A stretch of 64,000 nt of DNA from Dipylidium caninum (GCA_017562135.1 QEYB01000388.1:124001-188000), one strand, 5' to 3'; shown: positions 1 through 23,880, counted from the first letter of the stretch. Notes: generated by a model from the letters alone, not told the origin. Program-made: numbers and translations.

Positions 1-105
1 TAGGTTCAGCGCTGTGGTGTCCGGAGAAGAATCAGGCACACGGTGAGGAGGCGTCTCAATTGCGACGGGCACAGTCCACCCACCTGTGCGACATGGTCTG
101 TTCAA

Positions 106-182
106 CACTCACTCACTCACTCACTCACTCACTCACTCACTCACTCACTCACTCACTCACTCACTCACTCACTCACTCACTC
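106..182. repeat. (CACT)n tetranucleotide microsatellite
   Basis: About nineteen uninterrupted copies of a CACT/ACTC unit are seen directly, followed by a degenerate ATTC/ACTC tail to about 345. Open frames crossing it (repeating Ser-Leu-Thr-His) are artefacts of the repeat. Confidence 0.95.
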
Positions 183-1244
183 GGTCATTCATCACTCATC
201 ATTTATTCATTCATTCATTCACTCGCTCTCTTGCTCGCTCGTTCGCCCGTCCAGTCCAACAAAAGGCCTCCTTCAAATGCTCTCCTTCCATGCATTTATT
301 CCATTATTCACTCGGTCATTCTGTCATTCTGTCAGTCAGTGAGTCAGTCGATCATCGTCACGTTGCATCACCTCCAACTGCGCAATCGTCCGTCTGTCGA
401 GTGCCTCCTCCACTCGACTGCTGAGCCCATCACCTGAGCACGAGTGACCTCGTGTTGGAAATGGCCGATCATCACCACAAGGCAACTCGTCCTACACACC
501 CACACAGATACACGGATAGACATAGACAGACAAGTGCAGAGAAGGTGAAGTAGTCGGTCGCTCGGTCGGTCGGTCAGTCACACGCACCACCGACTTGACG
601 CGACGAGTGGCGAGGTTGAGGAGGAGCGTTTGGTGGCCATGTCAGGGGACGGGGGAGGGGACGGGAGAGGGGATGGAGAGAGGGGATGGAGAGAGGGGAC
701 GGGGAGAGGGGCGAAGGAGGCGAGCAGGAGGAGAGAGACGAAGAGAGTGGAGTGAATGAAGATGAAGATGAAGGTGGCGAGGAAGGTGGTGGGGTGTCGA
801 GGCAACGAGGCGACGAGGCTGACGAGACTGACGAAGCTGACGAGGACGGAGACGAGGAGTGCACACCCATCCACCATCCCACCCACCGTGTGACAGGCGA
901 CGAAAGTGGCGGTGTGAAGTGGGAGCATGAGAGTGTCCTGTCACATGGCCAACTGTCTCCATGGTCACGACTTTACCAAGTGCCGCCAGCCTGTCTGCCC
1001 CGACCGAAGTGGTGGTGGCGACGGTGATGGTGGTGGTGAGGTGAGGGAGAAGAGGGCGCGTGACGCGTGCGGTGGACAGTCAAGGCGTGGGAGTCGCGAC
1101 GATACAAGGCAGTGGGTGTGATGGCAGTGAGGGAAGGGGGGAGGTGGGAGAGAGTGGGAAGGGGCAGTATTCTTTGCCCTGTGGGGACGAGGGAAATAGA
1201 AAGTGGGGCGCGCTGTGCGGGGCGCGGGGCGCGGAGCAGCTCAC

Positions 1245-1348
1245 CACGAAGTTGGGATCCTCGTAGGCGTCGCTGTCGATGAGCAGAAGACTCGTCTGTT
1301 GACCGTCCACGTCCACTGTGACCGTCTCGAGGACGTTGCCCTCGTTGG
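1245..1348 (-). CDS. Candidate single exon of an RGK-type (Rad/Gem/Rem) small GTPase
   Basis: On the minus strand this 104-nt stretch is bounded by a CTTCAG acceptor and a GTGAGC donor and encodes 34 residues including VTVDVDGQQTSLLLID. From family knowledge, RGK GTPases have a matching strand (for example TLTVDGEDTTLVVVD), where the usual DxxG motif is degenerate. RGK proteins act at the membrane and inhibit voltage-gated calcium channels. I found neither a P-loop exon upstream (higher coordinates) nor the following exon that should carry a SAYVIVYS-like strand, so the gene is partial, or the match is a chance resemblance in GC-rich DNA. No other exon in 1-6292 supports it. Confidence 0.35.
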
Positions 1349-4300
1349 CTGAAGGAAGGAGAGTGGATGTTTCGTCAAAAGCCAGGTGAAGCTGACCCCT
1401 TCGAGAGTACGTGCAGAATTGACGCCCAAACCGACGCCCAACCGACGCGCCATCCCCATCCCCATCCCACCTATTTCACGCCGTCCACTGCAACGCCGAC
1501 AACACATTCACCCACACTCCCATCGTCAGGCTTCACCTCACCTCACCTCAGCACCTCACCTCGCCTCGCCTCGCCTCGACTCCGCTTCATTCTCGACCGC
1601 TTCGTGGCTCAACTGACTGGCAATGCGGTTGGCACCCAACGAATCTCACGATGACATCTGCAGCAGAACCCTATCAACATCGCGTGAAGTAGACTGACTC
1701 GTGTCTGATGCTCCTCAGTCCCTCCGCATCCCGCCGCACCCGGTCGAGGCACCCTCCCAGCCGCGTTTCCCCTCGCTGCACCGTTCTACTCAGTCAGCGG
1801 GAGTGTGGGTCTCTCTGAGGTCGGCCTCTCGTGCGTCGTGGGAGAGGGAGGTCGCTGTGGCGAAGAGTGGCGAGTCTCTCCCTCTCTTCAAACTGCCCCT
1901 CAAGTGAAAACGACGAGACGTTCAAGTCTTGAGTGTGTTGTTGGGCGCGTCGCCTCTGCCTTTCCTCCGATGAAATCGCCTCACGACTCCCACGAGCGAG
2001 TTCATTTGAAGGGATGCCGCGAACCTGTCCCGTCGAGCGCCGCGGCCCTTGGGCGGGTGCCTGTGTTGCCGTCGCATTGCTGCAGAGCGAATGATGTCGG
2101 GAGCATGGCAGAGGAGAGGCGGGGATGGTTGCTTGACGGCGTGATGACCACTTAGTCTCCAAGTGTCCAAGTGCATGGCTTTCATCTTCGTGTCTGCGCA
2201 TCTCAAACAGGTTTTCGATTGGTCACGCAAACGCGGGATAATTTGGCAGGCAACTTGGGGAGGCGGGGTATTCCCGTATAGGTGGCGGTGTTGGCCATGG
2301 TGGTGGTGGAGATGATAGAAATTGAGTGGAATTTGTACTTATCGCCAGAAGATATGTGAAATCAAATGAAATCAAGTGGAGTGGAGTGGAGTGGAGTGGA
2401 GTGGGGGTGGTGGTGGTGTGGTGGTGGTGGTGGTTGTGGTCGTGGTGGGGGGGGGGAGGGAGACCTCCTTTCACGAGCAGCATGCGAAGGTGAAATGGTA
2501 AAACTGTGGACACCCGATTGGTTAGCCCGAGGTGACGCCATCTAGCCTGCGCGCACACACTCGACGACATTGCAGACTGCGTCTCCCCTGGCGAAGACCC
2601 ACCTTCCCGTGTTTATCCTCATCGGGTGGTTGAAGCACACCTCAAAGTGCGTCTTCTTGCAGTGCGTCACTACTGCACCAAGACGAGACTCGAAGGCAGG
2701 ACGACTCCTTCGTGACAAGACTTGATGCACACACACACACACACACACACACGCCCCCATGCAAACGCCTCGTGAGGCAGTGCAAACACCCATGATGGGT
2801 TGACGAAGGAGAATCTTTTCGCAGTGTCTTTGCTGCCTCGTGTCCCTCCTTCTGTTGACCCATCTGGCGTCGCGAAGGTCCTGGGGGGAACTAGGAGACG
2901 TCTAGAGGGGGGAGGGATGTAAGGGGCTTGTGATCCCGCACCCAAGCCTCATAGTCTGCGAATGTTTGTTTGTCTACTTCTCATTGTGGCAATTGAGAAT
3001 GGAGGAGTTGTTAGATGTTGAGATTCTTTCTACTCGCGTCTTGTGCACCGCATCGACTCATAAACTGTTCCCCTCATCGCCGATTCCATCGACGAGTAGG
3101 ACAGACCGGGTTGTGGCTGGCCGTCGTCTCCCCGTCTTCTTCAACTGCCGACTAATGCGAGGCGGGGAGGCTGACTGCGCTCCCTCCTCTTCCCCCCCGG
3201 CGACAGATTCCATGGCGAAGGCTGCCTGGTTGGGATGCGGATTTGAGTGGCGATATTGATGGTGGTAATGCTGATGCTGATGAGGTCGAAGTGCTGGGAC
3301 AGTGTGCAAGCCGTTTTCCATGAGTAGTTTAGAATGAAACGCTGTCGTCAGCGTTGCTGTACGGTGTTGCTTTGTTGGGAGAGCGGACGGCGTTCCAGCA
3401 GATAGAAGCGCTAATTCCTCTTCTTCTCTTCATTCGTCTCCTCCTCTTGCAGCATCTTCCTCTTCTCCCCCCGTCTGACCCATTCTCGTGTGTCTGACAA
3501 CATTTCCGTTCCGTCCTCTGTCATTTGACATGGAAGACAGTTGAGGCTGTTAGTGCAACACAAGGCACATTTCGACTCTACTGTTGTCACGACGTCAAGA
3601 GCTGGGAATTTGGACAATGGAGCTGGGCAAAAGATTGACTGTCTGCGGGGAGGGGCTGATTTTATTTCGAGTGCCTTGGAAAGTTTGACGACTTTTATAT
3701 CAACTCGAAGTGTAACGCTGGAGTGGGTCTGAACCGCGTTTTGCATTGTGTGTGTGACCCTTGGCGACGTGGGCGATGGAGCGAGTAGGACGGCAGAGGA
3801 TGTTAAATGGTGGACTGAACTAGGTTGTCTTTTATTCTGAGATCTCATTTATGCTTCACCTTAGCCCGTCAATTCCCTCGGTTATTCAATAAGTCCAATT
3901 TTCAATCTGCCACTGTCACAACCCGATTCGACAGATGGTGTGACAACAAAAGTGCTGACAACTTGAGGTGTCTTGACATGACTTGAGTCAGGTGTCGTTT
4001 CGCGCCTTTTCACGGTTGTCTGACTGTTAACTCTCACGCGTCGGTTGAATTTATCTGTCACGTTGCGTCCTCTCTTCATAATAATTTGGAGGCTTTGAAG
4101 GTGGCCGTCATCACCATCCCACACGACGTGTACTCCTACTTCCTGCTAAAGGAATTATTCTAGTAATTATTGAGTCTTATGAAATAGCCTCCAGTGCCTA
4201 TGATGTACGCTTCCCAGTTGTACTTCTATTTTAATCTCTTTAAAATCTCCTCGCCTATTCCAAAAACCCCTTTCCGTTTTATCTGTGAACCACCTTTACT

Positions 4301-6292
4301 ACGACCTTGATTAATGATTAGCCTAAAGATTGTCGCATTGCTTAGATCACCCACCTTTTATTTCTGCCCGTTAACACACACGCCTGACTCTCCCCCTTGT
4401 TATTTCCCTCTTCCGCTTGGCCGCTTGACCATCTCGTCTCCCCTGGGTGCCATACTCTCGTCATTTCCCATCTCCTTTCTCTGTCTCTCTCTCTCTCTCT
4501 CTCCCCCGTGCTCCCACTCTCTCCCCCTCTTTCTCCTCCAACTCCGCCTATCTGATTTTACGCCAATGGGAAGGACGAGGTGTTGTAGGTGAAAAGCTCC
4601 CCATCTCTCAAGGGACGTACGTTTAGTTGCACAGCTCCTTACCACTCCTGACATTCCCTCTGCCCATATTTCGACGTGAGATGAGGTGAATATCTACAAA
4701 AGTGCACAAGAAGTCATTATGTTTCTGTTTACGTGTACCACTGATCTGTTTACCTGCCATTGGCTTCATTGTAAGTGAGATGCTTGAAAATTTATCTAGC
4801 ATTAAAGAAGTTGTTTTACTTCGTCTTATAATTCACTCCTCTCCCCAATTATACTTAAATACGCTGACCCTAACGAGGGAAAACATAAGACGATGGTATC
4901 CATCGTCGGATGAAACGGAATTGGACATGCGAGTGTCACATGTCTAATCGCAGAAGATGGGAAGATGGGGGAGGTAGAGGAGCATGCGAAAAATTATTCC
5001 ATATAGCTTCGAGTATCCGTGGTTCCCAAACGCAATTGGATCTCGGGATATTGACGCTAGCATACCTTGGTCTTTTTAGTCTAAGAGTTCAACAAGAGGA
5101 CAAATAGTAAAGTCGGTTTACACGCCCTTGAAGCTGAAATTGGAAAAAGTCAAAGTTCAACGGAGACTTGATTATAACCATGCCTACTCCTCAGGTGATG
5201 ACCATCAACGTATCGGCTACGTAATTAGAAGTACCGGAGAAATGTAAAAGGTGGCCTGCTAAATCATTTATTAGGGGAGATATCACCACAAAGGCTCTCT
5301 TGAGCCCCACGCTGCCCACTTATTAAACGAATATTCCTTAGCGCTATAATTTCGAACCGTCCGGCTTTGGTGGTAGAGAGGATTCAAGTCCGATGGTGAA
5401 AATAGTTCCCTCAACTTTATTGCTTTGGGTGGAATTTGGGAGACTCATGCAGATTATGCATCCTCAAGGTCATCACTCAACGTGTGACATCTAAGAACAT
5501 AAAGCTTTGGCAAGTGCCCTGTCCTGTATAATGGACACCAACAACATCATCGATACTTCAGTAAGTATAAACAAGTTCAAGCATAACTTCTTATTGAAAT
5601 TCGTTGAAGTAGGTTTATATATATATGAGGATGTTGTATGAAGAGGGGCACATAGAACTTGCCGGCGGGTTATCCCCATTTGGTATTGTTTCCGAAAGGG
5701 GGAGCAAATTCGTTCTTTTCCTTGGTAGCATCCCTGTGCTAGTGAATATGTGAAAATCTGTATCCCCCACGAGCTGATTTGCCGAGTGAATTTGAACTTA
5801 TGATGGTCAAACAAATGCGGAAATTTTTCGCCTTTACCTATAAAGGACAATAAGTCGGAATGGCTGCGAGTTCACGCCGACCAGTTATGACAAATGTAGG
5901 TTTGCAAAAATGTAACTTAGAATTCCACGTGAATTTATTAGTTTTCCGGTCAAAGCGTGTAAGGTATAATGGTTAACGCCTATAAGTAAGGCCTCTAGGT
6001 TCTCGGTACATCCTAAAAAAATGATTTAACCTCATAGCAAGTTCAAAAATGTATACACAAAGTTTAAACCAACAACTAAATAAAATCATTACGTTTTGTA
6101 ATTGACAGATAGAATTTATGCATCAGTGCGAGCGATATTAAACCGTATCTTTACAGTTAAGCCGGCCAAGTGTGTTGTTTAAATGTATCACATTAGATTG
6201 CTGGCAGCTGATGCGCGAAATCAGTACCTCGTTGTTACAGCATAGGAGTGCGTGGATGATCATTCGGGCGCATTTATCTATCCTCTTATAAA
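1349..6292. other. Non-coding stretch upstream of the Src-type kinase
   Basis: I see no recognisable gene here. The left part (to about 3.4 kb) is GC-rich with purine or pyrimidine-biased tracts, GGAGT/GTGG repeats at 2375-2455, a (CA)n run at 2729-2752 and a (CT)n run near 4483-4504. From about 4.1 kb the sequence becomes AT-rich. Open frames here are short, low in complexity or lack any family resemblance. The last kilobase presumably contains the kinase promoter, but no specific element could be identified. Confidence 0.5.
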
Positions 6293-16920
<10,628 letters not shown>

Positions 16921-17071
16921 TCACACTAACGCCCCCCCCTTTCTCTCTGCCTCCCTCTCCTACCACCCGAGGTCTTTCAGGTGTTCTCGTCGACGTTCCT
17001 CCTCTCTCGCCCTCCCCTCCGCGCCTTCCCCCCCCTCCTCCTCCTGTCGGCGAGGACTGCTTGACTATCGA

Positions 17072-17077
17072 AATAAA
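17072..17077 (+). terminator. Polyadenylation signal AATAAA of the Src-type kinase
   Basis: A canonical AATAAA lies about 150 nt after the TAG stop at 16918-16920, which would give a short 3' UTR. It is the first such hexamer downstream of the stop on this strand. The assignment is positional. Confidence 0.55.
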
Positions 17078-17984
17078 TTTGACCATTATTATTACTACCA
17101 CCGCTTTCTGGTGTTCACTCGAGCACTCGTAAATTCGCCATTCCTCTGCATTTGGGATTTCGACATGTTATCTCGTGGTTTACACGTCCCGTTCCGTTTA
17201 ATTACCGCCTTAATAGTAAACTCTGCGTGTCTGTCAGTGTGTGTGTATGAGAGTATTTGAAACATTACTCGGCAGCCAGGAACGCATATGGTGATGGGTA
17301 TGACAGCTTTGGCTTATATGACATGTGAGTGGATCTGCAGGAGAGTCGCTTTTGGGAGTGTCTTTCCTCCGCTCCGCTTCAGCCACCGGGTCCGCCCACG
17401 TCTGAACTTCAGGCGGCTTTTCATTGTTGCTTGTTAACAGTGCTTTTTTGGGCGCGGGGAGGCCGGTCGAACGAACGTCTGGCTGTCACATTCGCTTACC
17501 GAGGCATGTACGCGAAGGTGGGTTGAGAGGAGGTGATATCCAACACCTTGTCAAGAAGTGACATTAAGACAGCCGCAGTGTGTGCTGGCCCCTACTTTTC
17601 TGCACACCCACCTTCTATAAGCATGCACACACAATAGCGCAATGCAATGTCAGCCCCCCTCCGCGGTGTATGCCAGCGGTGGACTTGTTTAAAGTTGACG
17701 TTGATATGCATGCGTGTGTGTCTGGACCCGCCACTTGGCGGCCATCCGGCGATAAGGTCGCGGAGTCCCGAGAATTCTCGAAATTTCCTCAATGCAGAGC
17801 ACCGAGTGCCAGCTCAATCCCGGGCAAAAAGGAGAAGGCGAGGAGAAGTTGTTAGAATGGGGATGGCGCCACCATGACATCAAGTGGTCATGGGGTGACA
17901 TTTATTAATGACACATAACTAATGTCACGTATGTGTGACGTCTGCACGCTCATAGGCAGCGTTATATGGTAACTCGGTTACGCC

Positions 17985-18124
17985 TGCTACCGCGTAGCAA
18001 AGAAAGGTTGCCATAATCAGTATTTGTAATGCGAAGGGGAGTGCGGGTCGGAAGCCGACTAAACTTTAACTTCTGTGTACTCTCGCGCCTCACGTCGTGA
18101 GGAATACCACCGCCTCGAGGTGGT
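17985..18124. other. Cluster of three short perfect hairpins
   Basis: Three inverted repeats occur within 140 nt: TGCTAC/GTAGCA with a 3-nt loop (17985-17999), CCTCACG/CGTGAGG with a 1-nt centre (18088-18102), and ACCGCCTCGAGGTGGT-like arms CCACC/GGTGG (18107-18124). They lie between the kinase stop and the inverted exon copy. I recognise no tRNA, spliced-leader or ribozyme core here. Confidence 0.35.
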
Positions 18125-18369
18125 GTGAGACCTGAGCTGACCATGACGTCGCGAGACTTGGCACCCATGGGGAGAACAGACCATGGACAATTTAGACATC
18201 GGATGTAAAGTAACCGCCTGTTATAATCTGAATGTCGTGGCATCGTAAATGGTCTGTTGAATCACCGAAGATGGTAAACGCAGACGTGACTTGGGCGAAC
18301 AGGCGATGTGACGATGAGGCTGAAAGATAGTCTCCGATCGAATGTATTTAAGCGTGTGTGAGCGACCAG

Positions 18370-19885
18370 GTAGCGTCACCTTGTCAAATTCATGTTACCA
18401 CACTGGTCCACGAGTATCGCGGCGCAGTGCAGCACAGCCCACCACACCGCACCGCACCGTGGGAGTGGCGCAGAGGGGAGGAGGCGAAGGAAAGGAGGAA
18501 GCAGGCTGAGAGAGAGCGAAGGCGTCGCATCTCACGGTCCTCGTCTGCCATCAGCATCGCGGCACGTTGGGTCTGCCCCAGTGGAAAGGCAGCAGGCCCT
18601 CGAGCCGATCTGGCAGACGACTAACGCTCTCACTTCCCCGTCCGCCACCTCGCCCACCTCGCCCACCTCGCCCACCTCGCCCACCTCGATAGCACACAGT
18701 CCTCCCACAACCACTGTCACAAGGACAGAAGACACCTTGAGTGTGTCTCATGTCGACGACGAGATGACTGCTTTATACTCACCTTCTCTGACACAGACAA
18801 GGCTTCCAATGTGGTGGTGGACTCACCTCTCATGCAACCGACGTCGACAGCGCACATGTCGGGCCATGGGGACGGGGAGGAGGGGAGAGGGAACGCAGAA
18901 GGGTCAGGAAGGGACGGGGAAGAAGGGACGGCAAGGGGCGTAGAGGGGTGAGGGAGGGAGAGGGGGAGGTGAAGACTCACCTGTGCCATGAAGTCGACCA
19001 ACTCCTTCAATGCCAACGTCTTGTCCACGTCGGCTCGAAGGAAGGCGAGCAGACTGCCGTTGGACATCAACTCGGTGACTATGTAGATAGGCTCGGTGGT
19101 GACTACGGCGTAGAGGCGCACGAGATGTGGGTGACTGAGCGTCTTCATGATGCGTGCCTCCTTCAAGAAGTCCTCCTTCGACATGGTGCCCTCCTTGAGC
19201 GTCTTGATGGCCACCGGTGTGGTGCCCTTCCACTGGCCTTCAGGGGGGAGGAAGACGAGACAAGGACGTGGTGAGTAGACGTTCACCTTCGCTCTCCTTC
19301 CCTTCCTTTCCCTTCCCTTCCCTTCCCTTGACTTCACTTCCCACGCACACGGAGGGAAGGAGGGAGGGAGAGCGAGAGGGAGAGAGAGAGAAAGAGAGGA
19401 GGAGGAGACTGAGGAGGAGGAGGAGGAGGAGGCGGAGGAGGAGGCAGAGGAGGAGGCAGAGGAGGAGGAGGAGGAGGCGGAGGAGGAGGTGCGTGGAGAC
19501 AACTTACCGCGCCACACTTCGCCGAACTGACCGGCACCCAGACGCTCCTGCAACACCAGGGTGGAGCGCGCGATCTCCCAGTCGTCCTTCGTCCGCCGCG
19601 ACAGGTCGGAGAGGAAGGGCGGCGGTCGTGGGTATGGCTGGGTGAGACGACAGCACAGACCGTCGGCGTGTGAGGTGTAGTGGTTGATGAGATCCACGAG
19701 GTTGGGGAAGACGAGACTCGAGGTGATGCAGATGCCTCCGGTGGCGGGGTGGTGTTTAATCCTGAAGTGGCACACCACGGCGCCCGAGTTGGGGTCGTGG
19801 TCACGCACGGAGAGTGAGAGTCCACCTGAAGTCAGACAGGCGATCGCCTTCAAATGATTACCATCCATTCCTTACTTCACTTCTT
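18370..19885 (-). pseudogene. Inverted partial copy of the Src-type kinase (exons 4 and 5 only)
   Basis: The minus strand repeats 13410-14930. The exon 4 copy is at about 19508-19825 and the exon 5 copy at about 18979-19235. Exon 4 encodes the same residues as the original. Exon 5 differs by one visible substitution (DKTLGLKEL to DKTLALKEL). Acceptor and donor sites are retained, and the exon 4 donor is GTAAGT here against GTGAGT in the original. No SH3 exon, first SH2 exon or HRD/DFG exons accompany it on this strand, so it cannot encode an active kinase alone. A 383-codon frame (18717-19868) stays open from exon 4 through the Ser-rich intron into exon 5. It may be a duplicated fragment, a source of antisense RNA or the trace of an inversion. 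An assembly artefact is less likely because the introns differ. Confidence 0.85.
18651..18695. repeat. 9-nt minisatellite (CCCACCTCG)n within the inverted copy
   Basis: About five tandem copies of a 9-nt unit are present where the left arm, near 14610, has one. This shows that the two arms have evolved independently. Confidence 0.8.
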
Positions 19886-20236
19886 CCCCACCTTTCACGC
19901 ACACACACTTAAGTCTGTTTATAACCCAGCCTTCCCAGCCCTCCTCAGGCTTTCCATTCTCTCCACCACACAAATATTTGAATGTTTATTTATTTTATAA
20001 ACAGCCTCCTACTACCTGTTATTTCCCTTACTAACTATTTCAACCGTCGTCTTGGCTCTCGCCTCGACAATCACACGAGTGGGCAACTGTATCACCCTCT
20101 TCACGCCGTCATAAAACCCTATTCCTTCGGTGGGGGAATAGGGCAAGGAGCAAAACATCATTACCTGGACACTATCGCATCTGTTATTATCTCTTTTTTC
20201 GCGCGGTCATTAATCACCGCGAGATGGTATAATGGA

Positions 20237-20238
<2 letters not shown>

Positions 20239-20269
<31 letters not shown>
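20239..20269. repeat. (CA)n dinucleotide microsatellite
   Basis: About fifteen perfect CA units just downstream of the inverted kinase copy. Confidence 0.95.
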
Positions 20270-20275
<6 letters not shown>

Positions 20276-21508
20276 AGCGGTTTGCCGACTGGCTGTGGCA
20301 CTTCGTTGACGTCATCACAAGCGCTGCTGCCTCATTGTCTGTATGAGCTTGCCAAGTGTGGGGGGTGGCGGTGGGGTGTGCTATTATGGGAATGAGATGG
20401 CATGGCATGCTGCTGTGTGATGCGATGCGATGGAGTGGGCGGCGAACGGCGGAGCGGAACGGACACAAGGGACAGTGTGGGGGAAGTATTTGAAGTCACA
20501 GGCGATAAACCGTGACCATATGCTAAATCTTGCGCCTCCAGCCTCATGAGGCGCGTGGAATGTTGGCAAGCGTTCAGACCTCCGTTTTCTCCCCGTTTGG
20601 GGTCCCCACCCGTCGGTGGTCAACTCATGCCCAAATTCACACCAGGTTTGGGGTGAAGAAGGACAGGATGACGGGTCGGTGACCTACATCCAACAGGGAT
20701 GCGGTTGTGTTAAGAAAATATTTTCTTCTTATTATTTCTTCCTGTACAAGTGTAGGAATTTGGCTGTTCGTAGGGGGGCTGAGTGACGTACATAGTGTCG
20801 GAATGGAGATGACATTTTGCAGCTTAGCCTCCTGACAACTTAGGACAGGACGTTCACAATTACTGGCAGCTCCAAGCACAGAGTACGTACCATTCGACCT
20901 TAGGGCTAATTTAAATCGCTCTCCCTTCCGCCTCCCCTCGTTCACACATCGCCTCGTCTCGCATCGCCTCGTTTCAGCTCTCCCATCGCGTCATTTCGGC
21001 GTCAGTGGCCCATTTAATAACTTTGGCGCACAGTTAATGAGAGCAGGGCAATTGCACAAACAAAAGGGAAAGAGAAAAGAAAAGTAGTAGTTGACGTGAA
21101 GAAAGACGTGCCAAAGTTTACCCATTCGGCCGATTCTGGAGTATTTCGGCGAAGTGGGAGGATGATAATTGCCGAAGTTTAAAGGGCGACATTGCATGTT
21201 GACATGACAAATGTCAGAAATGCTACGGTGAACACCGCCATTGTCGCCATCATCTAAGGAGCAATTACACCGGAGAACAGGCACTTTGACCGTTTTAAAC
21301 CTGCTTGCCTACGGATAGGTGGACGATGCTTAAAGTTGCGGAGGATGTGTTGTTTACAGTCGGTATATACGCGAGTTGTTTGTTTTGTTTGAGGTAAATT
21401 CGAGAAGGGAGAGAGGAAGTCGTGTCGTCTGCCTTTGACGAGGAGTACTTTTGGTGCGGCGAGGGGGAAATGCGACTACTACTTATTAAATATTAACATG
21501 ATCTCAGT

Positions 21509-21524
21509 GTCACATATATGTGAC
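21509..21524. promoter_or_regulatory. Perfect 16-bp palindrome GTCACATATATGTGAC
   Basis: The two halves are exact reverse complements. Related GTCAC...GTGAC arms occur near 17924-17939, and reversed GTGAC...GTCAC arms near 23425. It could be a dimeric transcription-factor site, but no gene start is close and the role is unknown. Confidence 0.25.
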
Positions 21525-23880
21525 GTTAGGATGTGCCCTGATTTCGTTTCAAACAGGCGGAGAGTTCGCTCGAGCAGGCATGAAGTTGGAGAAAAAAGAG
21601 GTTGAAATAAGTTGGTTTGGTGCACTAGTGGCGATTAAAGGCCTCACGAGTGGTCGCCAGTGCGTAGTCAGCGTCATCTCGAACTTCTTCCTCCCAAATT
21701 CGGCCTCGCCCCGGCGGTAGCGGGACTTGGCTCACCTCCCTTCAGCGGTGACTTATTTAAAATGGGAAAAGTGGGCCGGTGGTATGGCGAAGGCCATACA
21801 GAATTAGTAATAATTCGTGGTCCCAAACGGGGACGTTGATTTTGTTTTAATTCCGCGACCCGCTTGGCTCCCACACATCCTGTCCACAGGTGATTGGCAG
21901 ATTCCAGCCTGACCGGGAAAAAACACCTTCACCGGACCCGCGACACGCAGTCCTAGGCGACGCCCACCTTAGCTCGCCTCACAGACACGAGGCAAAGGCC
22001 GCTCCTTCCCCGCGGTATGATGTACCGCAGAAGGGAGAGGAATCACACCAATTCCGTCTGTCCGGCGTTTTTTGACGGCTCGTGAGCAAAGAACTCGAGG
22101 CACCGTTATTTTTTTGACGGAGGAGGAAATTTGATCCTTTGACAAGATACTGTGATTAACGCCGCTTACGGGGATTAACCGCCTTTTTGGCCCCCCTGAA
22201 ATCCCTCCAACCGACGCTTTCACATCGCCTGAGAGAGAGAAAGGGAGAGCGAGAGGGGGAGAGATAGGGAGACAGCTAGAAGTTAATTTCTGTTTTAACG
22301 AGTCACATCCCAAGGACATTAGTCCCTTGTTAACATCTCTTTTACATTTTGCCCCCAATTAATCTGTTTGCCCTATGGAAATGGGTGTAAGAAGTGGAAA
22401 TATATCGGACGACCTTGAAGTCGACCCGCTTTCGTCAGTGGGAGTGGTCTGCTGTGACCCTTCAAACCCCGACGGTGTAGGGGTAAAGAGGCTTGGGCAA
22501 AATGGCGGCAAAGAGAGAGAGGGACGACAAGCTGACAATAGGCCGAAGGTGATCTCGACGTCTACTCTCACGTAGTTGCCTGAGTGTAGATTATGGTGGG
22601 TACGAGGCGTGGGAATGCAGTGATGTGCAACGCATTCGCGGGCGATCAACTAGGAAGAGGGGAAGGGACGGGGTCTCAATCGCCCCCTCCGCGCCTTCCC
22701 CTCCCGTCCAAGTGTCATTGTAGGTCGGTGGTGATCACGTGCAGGAGATGGCTTTAGGGACAGGGCGGAAGCCACTCGCGCTTCACCAAATGTCCGAGGA
22801 AGCACAGAAGGGGAGTTACAACGAGGCGAGAGCCTGGACCTCGTAGCCCCCGAGGTCTTTGAGATAGGAGGAGGAGCCGAGGAGGAGGATGGAATTGTTT
22901 GGCTGTCGCACATATTCATCGAAAGACAAGAGAGAGGGAGGCTGAGGGGCGACTTTCGACTTTGAACCCTGCCCCCGCTCCACCCAGAAACCGGACAAGT
23001 ATGCAAAGGCAAACACACAAAATGACGGTGGCATGGACTTACACACCCGAAAACTCGACTTCCACATTAGAAATGGTGGTCTGATTATTGGCATTTATCA
23101 TCGTCAAGCTAATGAATAAGCGTTTATATTGAAGGATGGCGGGAAGGTCATACGTCCTCGTGTACGCACATACACACGGACACGCCATCACAGGGGCCAT
23201 TGTTTATGAGTGAAATGGTGAATAATGACATTGGTGTGCACTACCAGTGATTCATCGAGGGAGACATACGTGCACACTCACATGGGTGCTGCCAGGGGCC
23301 AGCATGAATATCCCACTCCCCCTTCCCCGCCGGCGCCACCACCAACTAGGTCCTTCTCGTCAAAGATCAACACTTGCTAGACAAAATTAAAAAGCAGTCT
23401 AATCTGGGACAGGTTGGCTCCCACTGTGACACATGTCACAGACCACGAACTATTTACTTTTGAGAGTTGCACAAAGTAGAGATGTCAGAACTTCGATTGC
23501 CAATTTGTAAGTATTTATACAAACGCATACAGGAGGGACAGTCGAAAGCATCGCATATCTTGTAAAATCACACGCTTCCAGTATACCGGGGGGGGGAGGA
23601 AGGGGGAGGGAAAGCCCTAACACTCGATACCATTTACGCGTTGTCAATGGCAACCAAACTATTATCACTAACATATATTTCCCCTCCAAATTCAAAAGAA
23701 ACACCGATAGTCTCAGTGACGTTTCTCCGCCGAAAACCATGATTAGCGCCGTGAGAATAAAACGTCACCCGGCCACATTCCCTCCTGCTTCACTGGAAGT
23801 GCAGCAACAGGAAGAAGAGGACATTCACCTCATCATCCCTGGGTCTGTCACCATCTCATGGAACACAGAAAATACGCCTT

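Noticed and set aside
43..437. Three overlapping open frames rich in Ser-Leu-Thr-His
   Set aside because: They are translations of the CACT microsatellite.
5960..6016. tRNA-like pattern (TATAATGGTTAACGCC then GGTTCTCGG)
   Set aside because: The A-box resembles a tRNA but the B-box does not fit and I could not pair an acceptor or anticodon stem.
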